Shown piece by piece: positions 42,353 to 50,861 of a DNA stretch of 64,000 bases. The notes beneath the pieces were generated by a model that worked only from the letters and a program-made list of their open reading frames with translations, was not told where the DNA came from and ran no database searches. The translations under genes were made by a program, and so were the position numbers. The stretch spans positions 1 through 64,000 of the forward strand of contig NZ_QUMK01000004.1 of the NCBI RefSeq assembly GCF_010907035.1. Direction: 5' to 3'. Source of the DNA: Rhodopseudomonas sp. BR0M22 (lineage in GTDB: Bacteria; Pseudomonadota; Alphaproteobacteria; Rhizobiales; Xanthobacteraceae). Positions within the stretch are counted from its first letter, which is position 1. Each line of letters starts with the position of its first letter.

Positions 42353-43322
42353 GCGCTTTTGCGTATCGCGCAGCCATGGCACGCGCCATCTCTGCGATCG
42401 TGTCACGTAGATCGGTGGGATGCAGCACCTCGACCTCCGGACCGAGCCGGAGGAGTTCGGCTGCTGCGTGCCAGCAGGTTCTGCCAATCGGAATTCTTGC
42501 CGTGCGCCAGCCGTCGGCATCGGCGACATCGTCGAGCTGCGTCCGCGTTCTGACGTAAGGCTGGCTCAGCGCATTCAGCAGCTTAACGCCGATCGGCGAC
42601 AGTCGGACGGTCGCCAGGTTGGGATGTAGTTCGGCCTCCATGCGTAGCGTCGCGCTCTGCCAGTAGGCGGCGAGATCGAAATCGGCCGGACGTTTGAAGC
42701 TGTCGTCGAGCGCCGTGCAGTCGAGCACGCGCGAGATCCGATAGGTCCGGACGCTGCGATCCACCTGTCCGGCGAGATACCAGCTACCGCCCTTCAACAC
42801 CAGGCCGAGCGGGGCGACGCGGCGGCGCTTCTGCCCACGCCAGCTCTCGTAGCGGATGTCGATCAGCGTGCCGCGCAGCACAGCGCCGGCGACGGCGCGC
42901 AGATGCGCGGGTTCTTCGGACTCGCCGAACCAGCCCGGCGCATCGAGATGAAAGCGCTCCTGCATCCGCGCTGCGTCGTCGCGCAAATTCGCCGGCAGCG
43001 CAGCCATCAGCTTGTTCTGTCCGGCAATCATCGCCGCATCGAGCCCGAGCGCTGCGGCGGGGCCGGGCAGGCCGGCGAGGAACAGCGCTCCGGCTTCGCT
43101 CTGCGACAGCCCGTTCAGCCGCACGCGATAGCCGTCGAGCAGCCGATAGCCGCCGTCCGCTCCGCGGTCGGCATAGACCGGCACGCCCGACGCTGAGAGC
43201 GCGTCGATGTCGCGATAGATCGTCCGGACCGAGACTTCACAAGCCTCAGCCAGCTCCGGCGCGGTGGCGCGGCCCTTGGCCTGCAGGGTGGTGAGGATCG
43301 ACAACATTCGGCTCGCTCGCAT
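42342..43322 (-). CDS. WYL-domain HTH transcriptional regulator (YafY family)
   Basis: A 326-residue DeoR-like regulator. The N-terminal winged helix (about 1-60) reads MLSILTTLQAKGRATAPELA, then VSVRTIYRDIDALSASGVPVY and GADGGYRLLDGYR. The central WYL domain (about 140-210) has IRYESWRGQKRRRVAPLGLVLKGGSWYLAG with the W-Y-L-bearing strand, and a WCX-type C-terminal region follows. These proteins sense ligands through the WYL barrel. It diverges from a glutathione transferase gene across 72 bp that hold a perfect inverted repeat, so it very likely controls that gene and itself. Confidence 0.9.
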   Translation of the reverse strand: MRASRMLSILTTLQAKGRATAPELAEACEVSVRTIYRDIDALSASGVPVYADRGADGGYRLLDGYRVRLNGLSQSEAGALFLAGLPGPAAALGLDAAMIAGQNKLMAALPANLRDDAARMQERFHLDAPGWFGESEEPAHLRAVAGAVLRGTLIDIRYESWRGQKRRRVAPLGLVLKGGSWYLAGQVDRSVRTYRISRVLDCTALDDSFKRPADFDLAAYWQSATLRMEAELHPNLATVRLSPIGVKLLNALSQPYVRTRTQLDDVADADGWRTARIPIGRTCWHAAAELLRLGPEVEVLHPTDLRDTIAEMARAMAARYAKALTP

Positions 43323-43333
43323 GAATCATTGAA

Positions 43334-43362
43334 CCATACCTGACACAAGATGTCAGGTATGG
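43334..43362. promoter_or_regulatory. Perfect inverted-repeat operator CCATACCTGACA-N5-TGTCAGGTATGG
   Basis: Two perfect 12-bp arms, 43334-43345 and 43351-43362, are separated by CAAGA. The site begins 12 bp from the ATG of the WYL regulator and lies 33 bp before the GST ATG at 43395. Its TGACA-N5-TGTCA core is the type of site bound by YafY-like WYL regulators. Regulation of both genes is inferred from position. Confidence 0.8.
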
Positions 43363-43394
43363 GCTGCTACGACGGTCGCCTCGTAAGATGGCCG

Positions 43395-44051
43395 ATGGAG
43401 ACCGCCTTGACCGATCCGAACCGACTGACCCTGTTCTATTCGCCGCAAACCCGGGCAACCGGCGCGCGCGTGCTTCTGGAGGAATTGGGCGCGCCCTACG
43501 ACCTCCATGTGCTCAACATGAAGGCCGGCGAGCAGCGCCAGCCGGCGTATCTCGCGGTCAATCCACTCGGCAAGGTGCCGGCGATCCGCTACAGCGACGC
43601 GCTGGTGACCGAGCAGGTCGCCATCACGATCTATCTCGCTGATCTGTTTCCGCAGGCGGGCCTCGCGCCGGCGCTGGATGATCCGCTGCGTGGTCCTTAC
43701 TTGCGCTGGATCGCGTATTACGGCTCCTCCTTCGAACCGGCGGTCGTGGACAGGTTCATGCAACGCGAGCCAGCGCCCATTACGATGTCGCCCTATGCCG
43801 ACTACGACACGATGCTCGGTGCCCTCGAAGCTCAACTCGCGCGCGGGCCGTATCTGCTCGGCGACCGCTTTACCGCCGCGGACGTGCTGTGGGGGATGGC
43901 GCTCGACTGGACGATGAATTTCGGCCTGGTGCCGAAGAACGACGTCTTCGTGCGCTACGCAGAGAGCATCACGGCGCGGCCCGCGTTTCAGCTTGTCAAC
44001 GCGGCCGATGCCGAGATGGCGGCGCAGCATGCCGCCGCGACAGGTGCCTGA
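43395..44051 (+). CDS. Glutathione S-transferase, WYL-linked
   Basis: A 218-residue cytoplasmic GST. The thioredoxin-like domain carries LTLFYSPQTRATGARVLLEE (about 11-30), NPLGKVPAIRYSDALVTEQVAI (about 60-81) with the cis-Pro loop and glutathione-binding Glu; the C-terminal helical domain has GDRFTAADVLWGMALDW (about 156-172). The ATG at 43395 is used because an upstream in-frame ATG lies within the operator. It is divergent from the WYL regulator; induction by an electrophile or oxidant is likely but unproven. Confidence 0.9.
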   Translation: METALTDPNRLTLFYSPQTRATGARVLLEELGAPYDLHVLNMKAGEQRQPAYLAVNPLGKVPAIRYSDALVTEQVAITIYLADLFPQAGLAPALDDPLRGPYLRWIAYYGSSFEPAVVDRFMQREPAPITMSPYADYDTMLGALEAQLARGPYLLGDRFTAADVLWGMALDWTMNFGLVPKNDVFVRYAESITARPAFQLVNAADAEMAAQHAAATGA

Positions 44052-44169
44052 ACCGGCATAATGGTTTAGAAACCGGCGACGGCGGACACCGCCGCGCGGA
44101 TCAGTGCCTTCATCGCGCGTACCCCGACGCGCGATGATCCGCAATCCGCGTCAGGACCGGATGCTCTAT

Positions 44170-45273
44170 CTAAATGTCCAGCTCGGCCCAGATCGCCGCG
44201 TGATCGGATGCCGCTTCGGCTTGTTTTGTGATCTCCGGATAGTGCGGGAACAGTTTTCCGTTCTTTCCGCCCCACACCCCCTTCCTGAAGATGCCACCGG
44301 CCGTCGCCTTGTCGAACAGCGCAGGCGACAGCAGGATGTAGTCGATCTTATTGGATGCCGTACCGTTCTTGTAGGTGCCCGGTCGGCCGTCATCGTCGAA
44401 TCCCGGGATTTCGCTGATGTCCTTGAGGCCGGTCTGATGGAACAGCGGGCTGATTGGATCACTGTCGGGGGTGTCGTTGAAGTCGCCGATGATGGCGATA
44501 TAGTCGTGCTGCTGCCGGATCTGCCGATAGATCGTCGCGACCCGTGACGCTTGGCGTTTGCGCTTCGCGTTCGAGCTGGCGAAGCTGCCGAATCCCTTGC
44601 TCTTGAAATGATTGATCAGCACGATCAGACGGTTGCCGTTGGCGGTAGATACTTCGTACTGCGCGCAGTCGCGGCTGAAGATCGTGCCGTCCTCGTCGGC
44701 GTCGTCGACATGACTGACGATCGAGAGAATATCGAACTTGTTGCGCGTCATCAGTCCGACGTCGATGCCGCGTTCGTCGTTGCCGTCGACGAGCATGATG
44801 TGATCGTAGGGTTTTCCGGCGACCGCGGGCAGGACATAGTTGGAAAAACGCACGAGCGCCGGCCGGCTTTCAGCCTCGACCACGCCGAGGACGTCGGCAT
44901 CGATGTCGACGATGACCCGCGCGGTGTTCCGGGTCGCGCTCTCATTGACCTGCTCGACGACGAGATCGACCCAACCGATCCAGTCGCTCCGTCCGTCGGC
45001 GACAACGGTGATCTCGCCGCCGCTCCGCTTGACCAGATGGCCGCGGTTCTGGCGCAGAATAGCGAATTTGCTGTCGTCGGAGTTCTTCAGGCCGAGCTGG
45101 TCGAGCAGTTCGATGATCTTCGATTTGTCGGCGGTGGTATAACGTTGCTTGCCGAGGATGCGATTGATGTCGGCCTGAGCCTTCAGGATCTCACGCCCTT
45201 CCGCGAAGGTTTCGTTGTTGAGGGCGCGGGCCCGCAAAAACAGGTTCTCGACGTTGAACGAGGCGAGCTTCAT
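44170..45273 (-). CDS. Endonuclease/exonuclease/phosphatase (EEP) family protein
   Basis: A 367-residue EEP-fold phosphodiesterase. The conserved metal-site motifs are in order: ASFNVENLFL (Asn, about 4-13), VLGVVEAESRPAL (Glu, near 128-140), IAIIGDFNDTPDSDPISPL (Asp and Asn, near 259-277) and AASDHAAIWAEL (Asp-His, about 354-365). No signal peptide, so a cytoplasmic nuclease or phosphatase is expected. The ATG giving MKLASFNVENL is preferred to a GTG three codons earlier. It diverges from the flavin reductase gene and shows no other partner. Confidence 0.88.
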   Translation of the reverse strand: MKLASFNVENLFLRARALNNETFAEGREILKAQADINRILGKQRYTTADKSKIIELLDQLGLKNSDDSKFAILRQNRGHLVKRSGGEITVVADGRSDWIGWVDLVVEQVNESATRNTARVIVDIDADVLGVVEAESRPALVRFSNYVLPAVAGKPYDHIMLVDGNDERGIDVGLMTRNKFDILSIVSHVDDADEDGTIFSRDCAQYEVSTANGNRLIVLINHFKSKGFGSFASSNAKRKRQASRVATIYRQIRQQHDYIAIIGDFNDTPDSDPISPLFHQTGLKDISEIPGFDDDGRPGTYKNGTASNKIDYILLSPALFDKATAGGIFRKGVWGGKNGKLFPHYPEITKQAEAASDHAAIWAELDI

Positions 45274-45391
45274 CGCAATCACTCCGTTAAGAATTTGTCA
45301 TGATACAAATGAATGGCAGTCGATCTGGAGAGTGACCGCAAAGCCCGATTCTGCCAACTCACATTCTGGCGGTCGACGGGGAAAGAGCCGC

Positions 45392-45949
45392 ATGCGCCGT
45401 ATCGCAAAATCCGACTTTCCGGTCTCTCGCGTGCGCCGCTATCTCGAGCCGGGGCCGATCGTGCTGGTGAGCTCGCATTGGCGCGGCGCGCACAACGTCA
45501 TGACGCTCGGCTGGCACGTCGTGCTGGAATTTGCCCCCTCGCTGATCGGCCTGATGATCTCGAGCGGTAACCACTCGTTCGAGATGATCCGCGGCTCCGG
45601 CGAATGCGTTGTCAATCTGCCGACCACGGCGCTGACCGATATCGTCGTCGGCATCGGCAACACGTCGGGCGCCGAGATCGACAAGTTCGCCCATTTCGGA
45701 CTGACGGCGGAGAAGGCGACGGCGGTTGCGGCGCCGCTGATCGCCGAATGCCACGCCGCGTTCGAATGCCGGCTGCACGACGATGCCATGGTCGACAAGT
45801 ACAACTTCTTCATCTTCGAAGTCGTCAAAGCCCACGTCGCCGCCCGGCCGAAGCATCCGGAGACGCTGCATTACACCGGCGACGGCGTATTCATGGTCGC
45901 CGGCAAGACGATCAGCCGCAAATCGCTGTTCCGACCGGGGATGCTGTGA
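45392..45949 (+). CDS. Flavin reductase-like FMN-binding protein
   Basis: A 185-residue split-barrel flavoprotein of the DIM6/NTAB flavin reductase family. Typical pieces are GPIVLVSSHWRGAHNVMTLGWH (about 21-42), which binds FMN, and GNHSFEMIRGSGECVVNLPT (about 59-78). Such proteins bind FMN and reduce flavin or act as FMN-dependent oxidoreductases. The ATG at 45392 was chosen to start the family sequence; in-frame upstream sequence covers the divergent gene. It precedes a VapBC-like pair on the other strand. Confidence 0.85.
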   Translation: MRRIAKSDFPVSRVRRYLEPGPIVLVSSHWRGAHNVMTLGWHVVLEFAPSLIGLMISSGNHSFEMIRGSGECVVNLPTTALTDIVVGIGNTSGAEIDKFAHFGLTAEKATAVAAPLIAECHAAFECRLHDDAMVDKYNFFIFEVVKAHVAARPKHPETLHYTGDGVFMVAGKTISRKSLFRPGML

Positions 45950-45965
45950 GTGCGGGCGGCGCCAA

Positions 45966-46355
45966 TCAGGGCGCCGAAACGTTTGTGAGACCAACTGCCT
46001 TGGCGGCGCGGATTAAGCGTTGATCGAACGTGACGAAGCCATCGCAGGCCTCCGCGCAGCCGAGATGCAGGGCATCGGCGAAGTCCAGGCCGGCCTCGAC
46101 GCGGTCGAGGGCGGCGGCGACCAGCGCTGGGTTCTCAAGCGTGACGCTGGGCAATCCGGCGAAGCTGCGGAGCGCGTGACATACCGCGGAACCATCGAAC
46201 TCGTAGGCGCTGCGCAGCACCCATTCTGTCTCGAGCATCACCGTCGTGGCGACGAAGACGTCCTCGCCATCGATGGTGACGCGGGCTCGGGCGGATTGCA
46301 TGGGATGATCACCGGTCAGATACCGGACGATCAGATTGGTATCAATCGCGCGCAT
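45966..46355 (-). CDS. vapC: PIN-domain toxin, VapC-like
   Basis: A 129-residue PIN-domain ribonuclease. The acidic active-site residues lie in AIDTNLIVRYLTGD (Asp at about residue 5), MLETEWVLRSAYE (Glu near 42), and GLDFADALHLGCAEA with GFVTFDQRL (Asp near 93 and 114). VapC toxins cleave specific RNAs such as initiator tRNA or the sarcin-ricin loop; the target here is unknown. It follows the AbrB-like antitoxin, whose stop overlaps its start by 14 bp, the classical VapBC arrangement. It ends 17 bp from the flavin reductase gene on the opposite strand. Confidence 0.85.
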   Translation of the reverse strand: MRAIDTNLIVRYLTGDHPMQSARARVTIDGEDVFVATTVMLETEWVLRSAYEFDGSAVCHALRSFAGLPSVTLENPALVAAALDRVEAGLDFADALHLGCAEACDGFVTFDQRLIRAAKAVGLTNVSAP

Positions 46356-46620
46356 GACGACGCCGTGCTTCCGCGGCTACCGCGGCGGCCATGTCGTCCA
46401 GCGATTTCGGTGGCCCGTCGAAGCGTAGCGAGGCGTAAACCTGATCCGGCCGGGTCGAAGCGAACAGCGGAGCAGGGCGCAGCAGCACGCCGTCAGGCGT
46501 CTCTTCGACGGTCAGTCGGGTGCCGGCCGGCCACTGCCGGCGCTGCCGGATCGCCTTGGGCAGGATGACCTGCCCCTTGGTCGAGACTGTCGTCGTTAGC
46601 TTGTCGGCCGGTGCTGCCAT
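46342..46620 (-). CDS. vapB: AbrB/SpoVT-like antitoxin, VapB-type
   Basis: A 92-residue antitoxin. The N-terminal swapped-hairpin DNA-binding fold reads LTTTVSTKGQVILPKAIRQR and LTVEETPDGVLLRP (about 8-50). The C-terminal tail (about 55-92) is helical and would wrap the PIN toxin. It should repress its own operon. The ATG at 46620 starts the domain; longer in-frame sequence is unrelated. Overlap with vapC is 14 bp. Confidence 0.85.
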   Translation of the reverse strand: MAAPADKLTTTVSTKGQVILPKAIRQRRQWPAGTRLTVEETPDGVLLRPAPLFASTRPDQVYASLRFDGPPKSLDDMAAAVAAEARRRHARD

Positions 46621-46728
46621 TGGTCGTGCCCTGTAAGACGAACGTAAGATAGGGCGGGCTTCGCCGGTCGACAAGCCAGAGCGATGCCGGAGGGTGGCTG
46701 TAGCCGCTCCCCAGGGGGCGGTAGTCAC

Positions 46729-48531
46729 TCAACCCAGGTGATGCACCTGTTGCAAGCCATAGACCGGGGTGGGTAGGCCTTCCATCCGGGCTTTGAGCTG
46801 CAGCGCCAGGAACTGCGAGTAGTGGCGCGACTGGTGCAGATTGCCGCCGTGGAACCACAAGCCTTCCTGTTGGGTCGGCTTCCACATGTTGCGCTGCTCG
46901 CCTTCCCACGGGCCGGGGTCTTTGCGGGTGTTGGAGCCGAGGCCCCAGACTTTGCCGACCTTGTCGGCGACCTCTTTCGAGATCAGGTCCGCGGCCCAGC
47001 CGTTCATCGAGCCATAGCCGGTGGCGTAGACGACGAGATCGGCCGGCAGCTCGGTGCCGTCGCTGAGGATGACGGAATTTTCGGTCAGACGCTGAACGTC
47101 GACGCCGCTCTTCAGCTTGATCCGGCCGTCGGCGACCAGTTCGGAGGCGCCGACGTCGATGTAGTAGCCCGAGCCGCGGCGCAGATACTTCATGAACAGG
47201 CCGGAATCGTCGTCGCCGTAGTCGAGCATGAAGCCGGCCGCTTCCAGCCGCTTATAGAACTCGGCGTCGCGCTCCCGGATCGCGTTGTAAATCGGGATCT
47301 GGAATTCGTGCAGAATCTTGTAGGGCAGCGAGGCGAAGATCAGGTCGGCCTTGGCGGTGGTGATGCCGTTCTGCACCGCCTGCTCGGAGTAGAGACCCGC
47401 GAGCCCGAGCTCCATCAGCGAGTTCGACTTGACGATGTGGGTCGACGAGCGTTGCACCATGGTGACATCGGCGCCGGCTTCCCATAGCGCCGCGCAGATG
47501 TCGTGCGCCGAGTTGTTCGAGCCGATCACCACCGCCTTCTTGCCCTTCCACGCATCCGGCCCGGGATGCTGTGAGGAGTGGTGCTGATCGCCCTTGAACA
47601 CGTCCATGCCCTCGAATTTCGGCATGTTCGGCTTGGCCGACATTCCGGTGGCGAGCACGAGCTGCTTCGGCTTCAGCGTGATCTCCTGGCCGTCGCGCTC
47701 GACCACCACGGTCCATTGCTTGGTGGCGTCATCGTAGGAGGCGCGCTTGCAGACGGTGGAGCCCCAGTAGTTCAGCTCCATCACCTTGGTGTACATCTCC
47801 AGCCAGTCGCCGATCTTGTCTTTCGGCGCAAACACCGGCCAGTTCGGCGGGAACGGCAGATAGGGCAGGTGGTCGTACCACACCGGGTCGTGCAGGCAGA
47901 GCGACTTGTAGCGCTTGCGCCAGCTGTCGCCTGGGCGCTCGTTCTTCTCGATGATGAGCGTCGGCACGCCGAGCTGGCGTAGCCGCGCGCCGAGCGCGAT
48001 GCCGCCCTGGCCGCCGCCGATGATCACGCAGTAAGGCTGACGGGTGATGCCGAGTTCGGCGGCCTCGGCGTCGCGTTCTTCCTTCCAGGTCTTGCGGCTG
48101 GGATCAGCGCCGTGCCTGACGCCCATCGGGCGCTGAAAGCCTTGCGGCTCTTCGAAGCCTTTCAGTTCGGCCATGGTGGTGAGCAGCGTCCAGATCCGGC
48201 CGTCCTTGATGCGGAGATGGCCGACGCCGCGGGCGAGCGCGGTGTCGAACTGAATGAAGCACTCGACGATGCCGTCGGTCTCGGCGGCGTCCTCGCCGTC
48301 GGCGATCCGCCAATGCGACGGCTTGGTATCGGCGAGCCGTGCGGTCAGCATGTCGCGGACCTGGTCCTTACCTTCCATGGTCTTGATGTTCCAGGTGAAG
48401 GCGATCAGATCGCGCCAGTAGCAGTCGGTCTGAAACAGATCGACTGCGCAGTCGATGTCGCCGGCGCTCAGCGCGTCGTCGAGTTGTCCGAGGAGCGTGG
48501 TGACTTTGCCGTTCGGTGCGGTGTCGAGCAT
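46729..48531 (-). CDS. NTF2-fused flavin-containing monooxygenase
   Basis: A 600-residue two-part protein. Residues about 1-140 form a SnoaL/NTF2-like domain (AGDIDCAVDLFQTDCYWRDL and so on). From about 165 a flavin-dependent monooxygenase follows: FAD loop VIIGGGQGGIALGARLRQLG, the Asp-Ser-Trp-Arg stretch GDSWRKRY, a second nucleotide loop VVIGSNNSAHDICAAL and an FKGDQHHSSQHPG segment that resembles the Baeyer-Villiger/FMO fingerprint FxGxxxHxxxW but ends in Pro. Such hybrid proteins occur in actinobacteria and alphaproteobacteria; a substrate-guarding role for the NTF2 part is only a suggestion. It is transcribed alone. Confidence 0.85.
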   Translation of the reverse strand: MLDTAPNGKVTTLLGQLDDALSAGDIDCAVDLFQTDCYWRDLIAFTWNIKTMEGKDQVRDMLTARLADTKPSHWRIADGEDAAETDGIVECFIQFDTALARGVGHLRIKDGRIWTLLTTMAELKGFEEPQGFQRPMGVRHGADPSRKTWKEERDAEAAELGITRQPYCVIIGGGQGGIALGARLRQLGVPTLIIEKNERPGDSWRKRYKSLCLHDPVWYDHLPYLPFPPNWPVFAPKDKIGDWLEMYTKVMELNYWGSTVCKRASYDDATKQWTVVVERDGQEITLKPKQLVLATGMSAKPNMPKFEGMDVFKGDQHHSSQHPGPDAWKGKKAVVIGSNNSAHDICAALWEAGADVTMVQRSSTHIVKSNSLMELGLAGLYSEQAVQNGITTAKADLIFASLPYKILHEFQIPIYNAIRERDAEFYKRLEAAGFMLDYGDDDSGLFMKYLRRGSGYYIDVGASELVADGRIKLKSGVDVQRLTENSVILSDGTELPADLVVYATGYGSMNGWAADLISKEVADKVGKVWGLGSNTRKDPGPWEGEQRNMWKPTQQEGLWFHGGNLHQSRHYSQFLALQLKARMEGLPTPVYGLQQVHHLG

Positions 48532-48738
48532 GCTGATCCTCCCATCGTGATTTGTTGCGGCGCGATAGGCGCTCTTGTTAGTTCGACGATCCTAACATCG
48601 GCCGCCCGGGAGGCGAGGGCGAAGCCGGTGCGGTCCAGCAATCGTGATCATGCGTTCGCAGGCGCATCATGGGCGCCGCAAACCGGATTGCACGAGAATC
48701 GGAAGAGGATCGGCGAGCGCGCTTGCGGGGCGGGGCGC

Positions 48739-50217
48739 TCAGCCCCAGCTCTGCAGCCGGCGAAGCTGCGGCGTTTTCTTGTGCTGATGGTCGGCCATCC
48801 GACCGAGCAACGTATCGAGTTCGGTGATCGCCTTGAACAGATACGGGCCCTTGTTCAGCATCACACACTCGGCGCGCGCTGCCATCGCGGCGTCGGTCAT
48901 CTCGCCGCGCGACGGCGTGCCCTTCTTCACCAGATGTTCGAGCACCTGGGTGGCCCAGATCACCGGGACATGGGCGGCTTCACCGATCCACAGGATCTCT
49001 TCCTGCATCTCGGCGAGCCGGGCAAAGCCGATCTCGACCGCCAGATCGCCGCGCGCGATCATCACCGCGGTCGGCTGGCGGCCGGCGGCCTGGACCAGAA
49101 TGTCCGGCAGGTGCGCGACCGCATCCGGCGTCTCGATCTTCAGCACCAGGGACAGCTTGTGCCAGTCGTCGGGCCGGCGTTCGGCGAGCGCATCCTGCAG
49201 CATCTTCACGTCGCCGACCGACTGCACGAACGAAAACTCGACGCCGTCGGCATGGGCGGCGACGAAGTCGAGGTCGGCGCGGTCCTTGGCGGTGAGCGCC
49301 GGGATGTCCAGCGGCGTATCCGGGAAGTTCAGGCCTTTCTCCGGCTTCAGCCGGAAGCCGGTGTCGGCGGTGGCGGTGACGCGGCCGACGAGACCCCAGG
49401 CGGTCTTGCGCTCGATCCGGACGCACAGCTTGCCGTCGTCGACGAACACCCGGGCGCCGACGGCGGCGCGGGTCAGCGGATCGGGCAGGGTGCATTCCAC
49501 CGCGAAATGTTCGTCGTCGAGATCGATCCGCTCGAATTGGCCCTGCGCCACGATCGCCACCAGATCGCCGGTGACGATGCGGTCGCGGCCGTCGGGCGTG
49601 CGGGCTGCGCCGGTGCGGATCTTCGGGCCGGCAATATCCATCAGCACCTTCATCCGCCGCCCGGTGGCCTCCTCGGCGACATGGAGGTGATTGATCATCC
49701 GCTGCCAGGCGGCGGCATCGTCATGGGCGCAGTTGATCCGCACCGCTTCGACGCCGCGCTCGGCGAGCCGCAGCATGAAGGTCGGATCGTCGGCCGCTTC
49801 GCTCGGGCAGGTGACCAGCAGGGCGGAACGGCGGGCGCCGGACAGCGGCCCGAACAATTCGGCGCTGCGGCTGGCGAGATTATGCTCGCCGGCGAAGAAC
49901 TGCTTCGACGACGGCCGCAGCATGTCCGGCTCGCCCGCCAGCGCCGCCAGGGTGGCGCGCACGGAGAGCAGCGTCGGCATCACCCGGCTTTCCAGCCGGC
50001 CGAGCGACGACAGACCTAGCGCCATCAAGGCATGCTGCAGCGGGCGCAGATCGTGGTGACGCAGCGCCAAATAATGAGCGAGGTTTGCCGCGCTGGGGCC
50101 GAAGCCGGGGCGATGGATCTGGTCCGCCCAACCATCGATCCGCGGCCTGCTGTCGGTTTCGATCTCCGAGATCAGCGTATCCAGCTTATGCTTGAGGCGA
50201 AGGATTTCTGTCGGCAT
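48739..50217 (-). CDS. Pyruvate-kinase homologue with N-terminal extension and no C domain
   Basis: A 492-residue protein related to pyruvate kinase. The first about 125 residues are an unrelated helical extension (LRLKHKLDTLISEIETDSR and so on). The barrel then shows VEAVRINCAHDD (usual RxNFSH), VLMDIAGPKIRTG with the K-binding region, a B-domain insertion, and FVQSVGDV, LKIET, VMIARGDLAVEIG and IWATQVLEHLV. The sequence stops after SRGEMTDAAMAARAECVMLNKGP and about 30 more residues, so the C-terminal allosteric domain of normal enzymes is missing, and MLSGETA is MLNKGPY. It may still make pyruvate, or be a divergent paralogue. The ATG giving MPTEIL was taken. Confidence 0.8.
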   Translation of the reverse strand: MPTEILRLKHKLDTLISEIETDSRPRIDGWADQIHRPGFGPSAANLAHYLALRHHDLRPLQHALMALGLSSLGRLESRVMPTLLSVRATLAALAGEPDMLRPSSKQFFAGEHNLASRSAELFGPLSGARRSALLVTCPSEAADDPTFMLRLAERGVEAVRINCAHDDAAAWQRMINHLHVAEEATGRRMKVLMDIAGPKIRTGAARTPDGRDRIVTGDLVAIVAQGQFERIDLDDEHFAVECTLPDPLTRAAVGARVFVDDGKLCVRIERKTAWGLVGRVTATADTGFRLKPEKGLNFPDTPLDIPALTAKDRADLDFVAAHADGVEFSFVQSVGDVKMLQDALAERRPDDWHKLSLVLKIETPDAVAHLPDILVQAAGRQPTAVMIARGDLAVEIGFARLAEMQEEILWIGEAAHVPVIWATQVLEHLVKKGTPSRGEMTDAAMAARAECVMLNKGPYLFKAITELDTLLGRMADHQHKKTPQLRRLQSWG

Positions 50218-50401
50218 CGCAGGCGGCTCACGGGTTTGGGCGGCGCGCACTGCCGCATTCCATCCGCTCTAGAAGTGCTGGATGAAGCCGATGTGACATC
50301 TGGTGCTGCGCAGTCTCAGACTTTCCTCTGAAGCGCTTGACGGGTGAGGGCGCCGCAGCCTGAATGCGACTCGTTTGCTTGACCTTTTGCGGAGCCTGCG
50401 C

Positions 50402-50749
50402 GTGCCCACCACTCTCTATGGCATCAAGAACTGCGACACGATGAAGAAGGCGCGGACCTGGCTGGATGGCCACGGCGTCAGCTACACGTTCCACGACTAC
50501 AAGACCGCAGGCATCGATCGGGAGCATCTCGAGCGCTGGGCGAAGCAGGCCGGCTGGGAGACGCTGCTCAACCGCGCCGGCACCACCTTCCGCAAGCTCC
50601 CCGAGGCGGACAAAGAAGGGCTGACCGAAGCCAAGGCGATCGCGCTGATGCTGGCACAGCCGTCGATGATCAAACGCCCGGTGCTGGAGCACGGCCGCAA
50701 GCTGCTGGTCGGCTTCCGCCCGGAAGCTTATGCCGAAGTGTTCGACTGA
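50402..50749 (+). CDS. ArsC/Spx-family protein, YffB-like
   Basis: A 115-residue thioredoxin-fold protein of the arsenate reductase/Spx superfamily. It starts TTLYGIKNCDTMKKARTWLD, with the single active-site Cys of YffB-type proteins, then SYTFHDYKTAGID and the typical cis-Pro segment PSMIKRPVLE (about 85-94). YffB-like proteins are thought to be glutathione-dependent thiol reductases and not necessarily arsenate reductases. GTG at 50402 gives the exact family start; a TTG nine codons upstream is in frame. It is a single gene ahead of the liv operon. Confidence 0.85.
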   Translation: MPTTLYGIKNCDTMKKARTWLDGHGVSYTFHDYKTAGIDREHLERWAKQAGWETLLNRAGTTFRKLPEADKEGLTEAKAIALMLAQPSMIKRPVLEHGRKLLVGFRPEAYAEVFD

Positions 50750-50831
50750 TATTGAAGACTGGCCGCCAATGCTGCCTGTCAGGAAGTTTCCCCAGCCCCG
50801 ACCAGCTTGAAACGCTGCCCAGCTTTGCATC

Positions 50832-50861
50832 TTGCACAAGGCTTGCGAATAGCGGCATAGT
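50832..50861 (+). promoter_or_regulatory. Possible liv operon promoter
   Basis: The stretch TTGCACAAGGCTTGCG at 50832-50847 followed by CATAGT at 50856-50861 can be read in two ways. TTGCAC and CATAGT, 18 bp apart, would be a sigma-70-type promoter. TTGCACA-N4-TTGCG is one base off the -24 GG of a sigma-54 promoter. Neither is proved; the ATP-binding gene starts 115 bp downstream. Confidence 0.35.
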
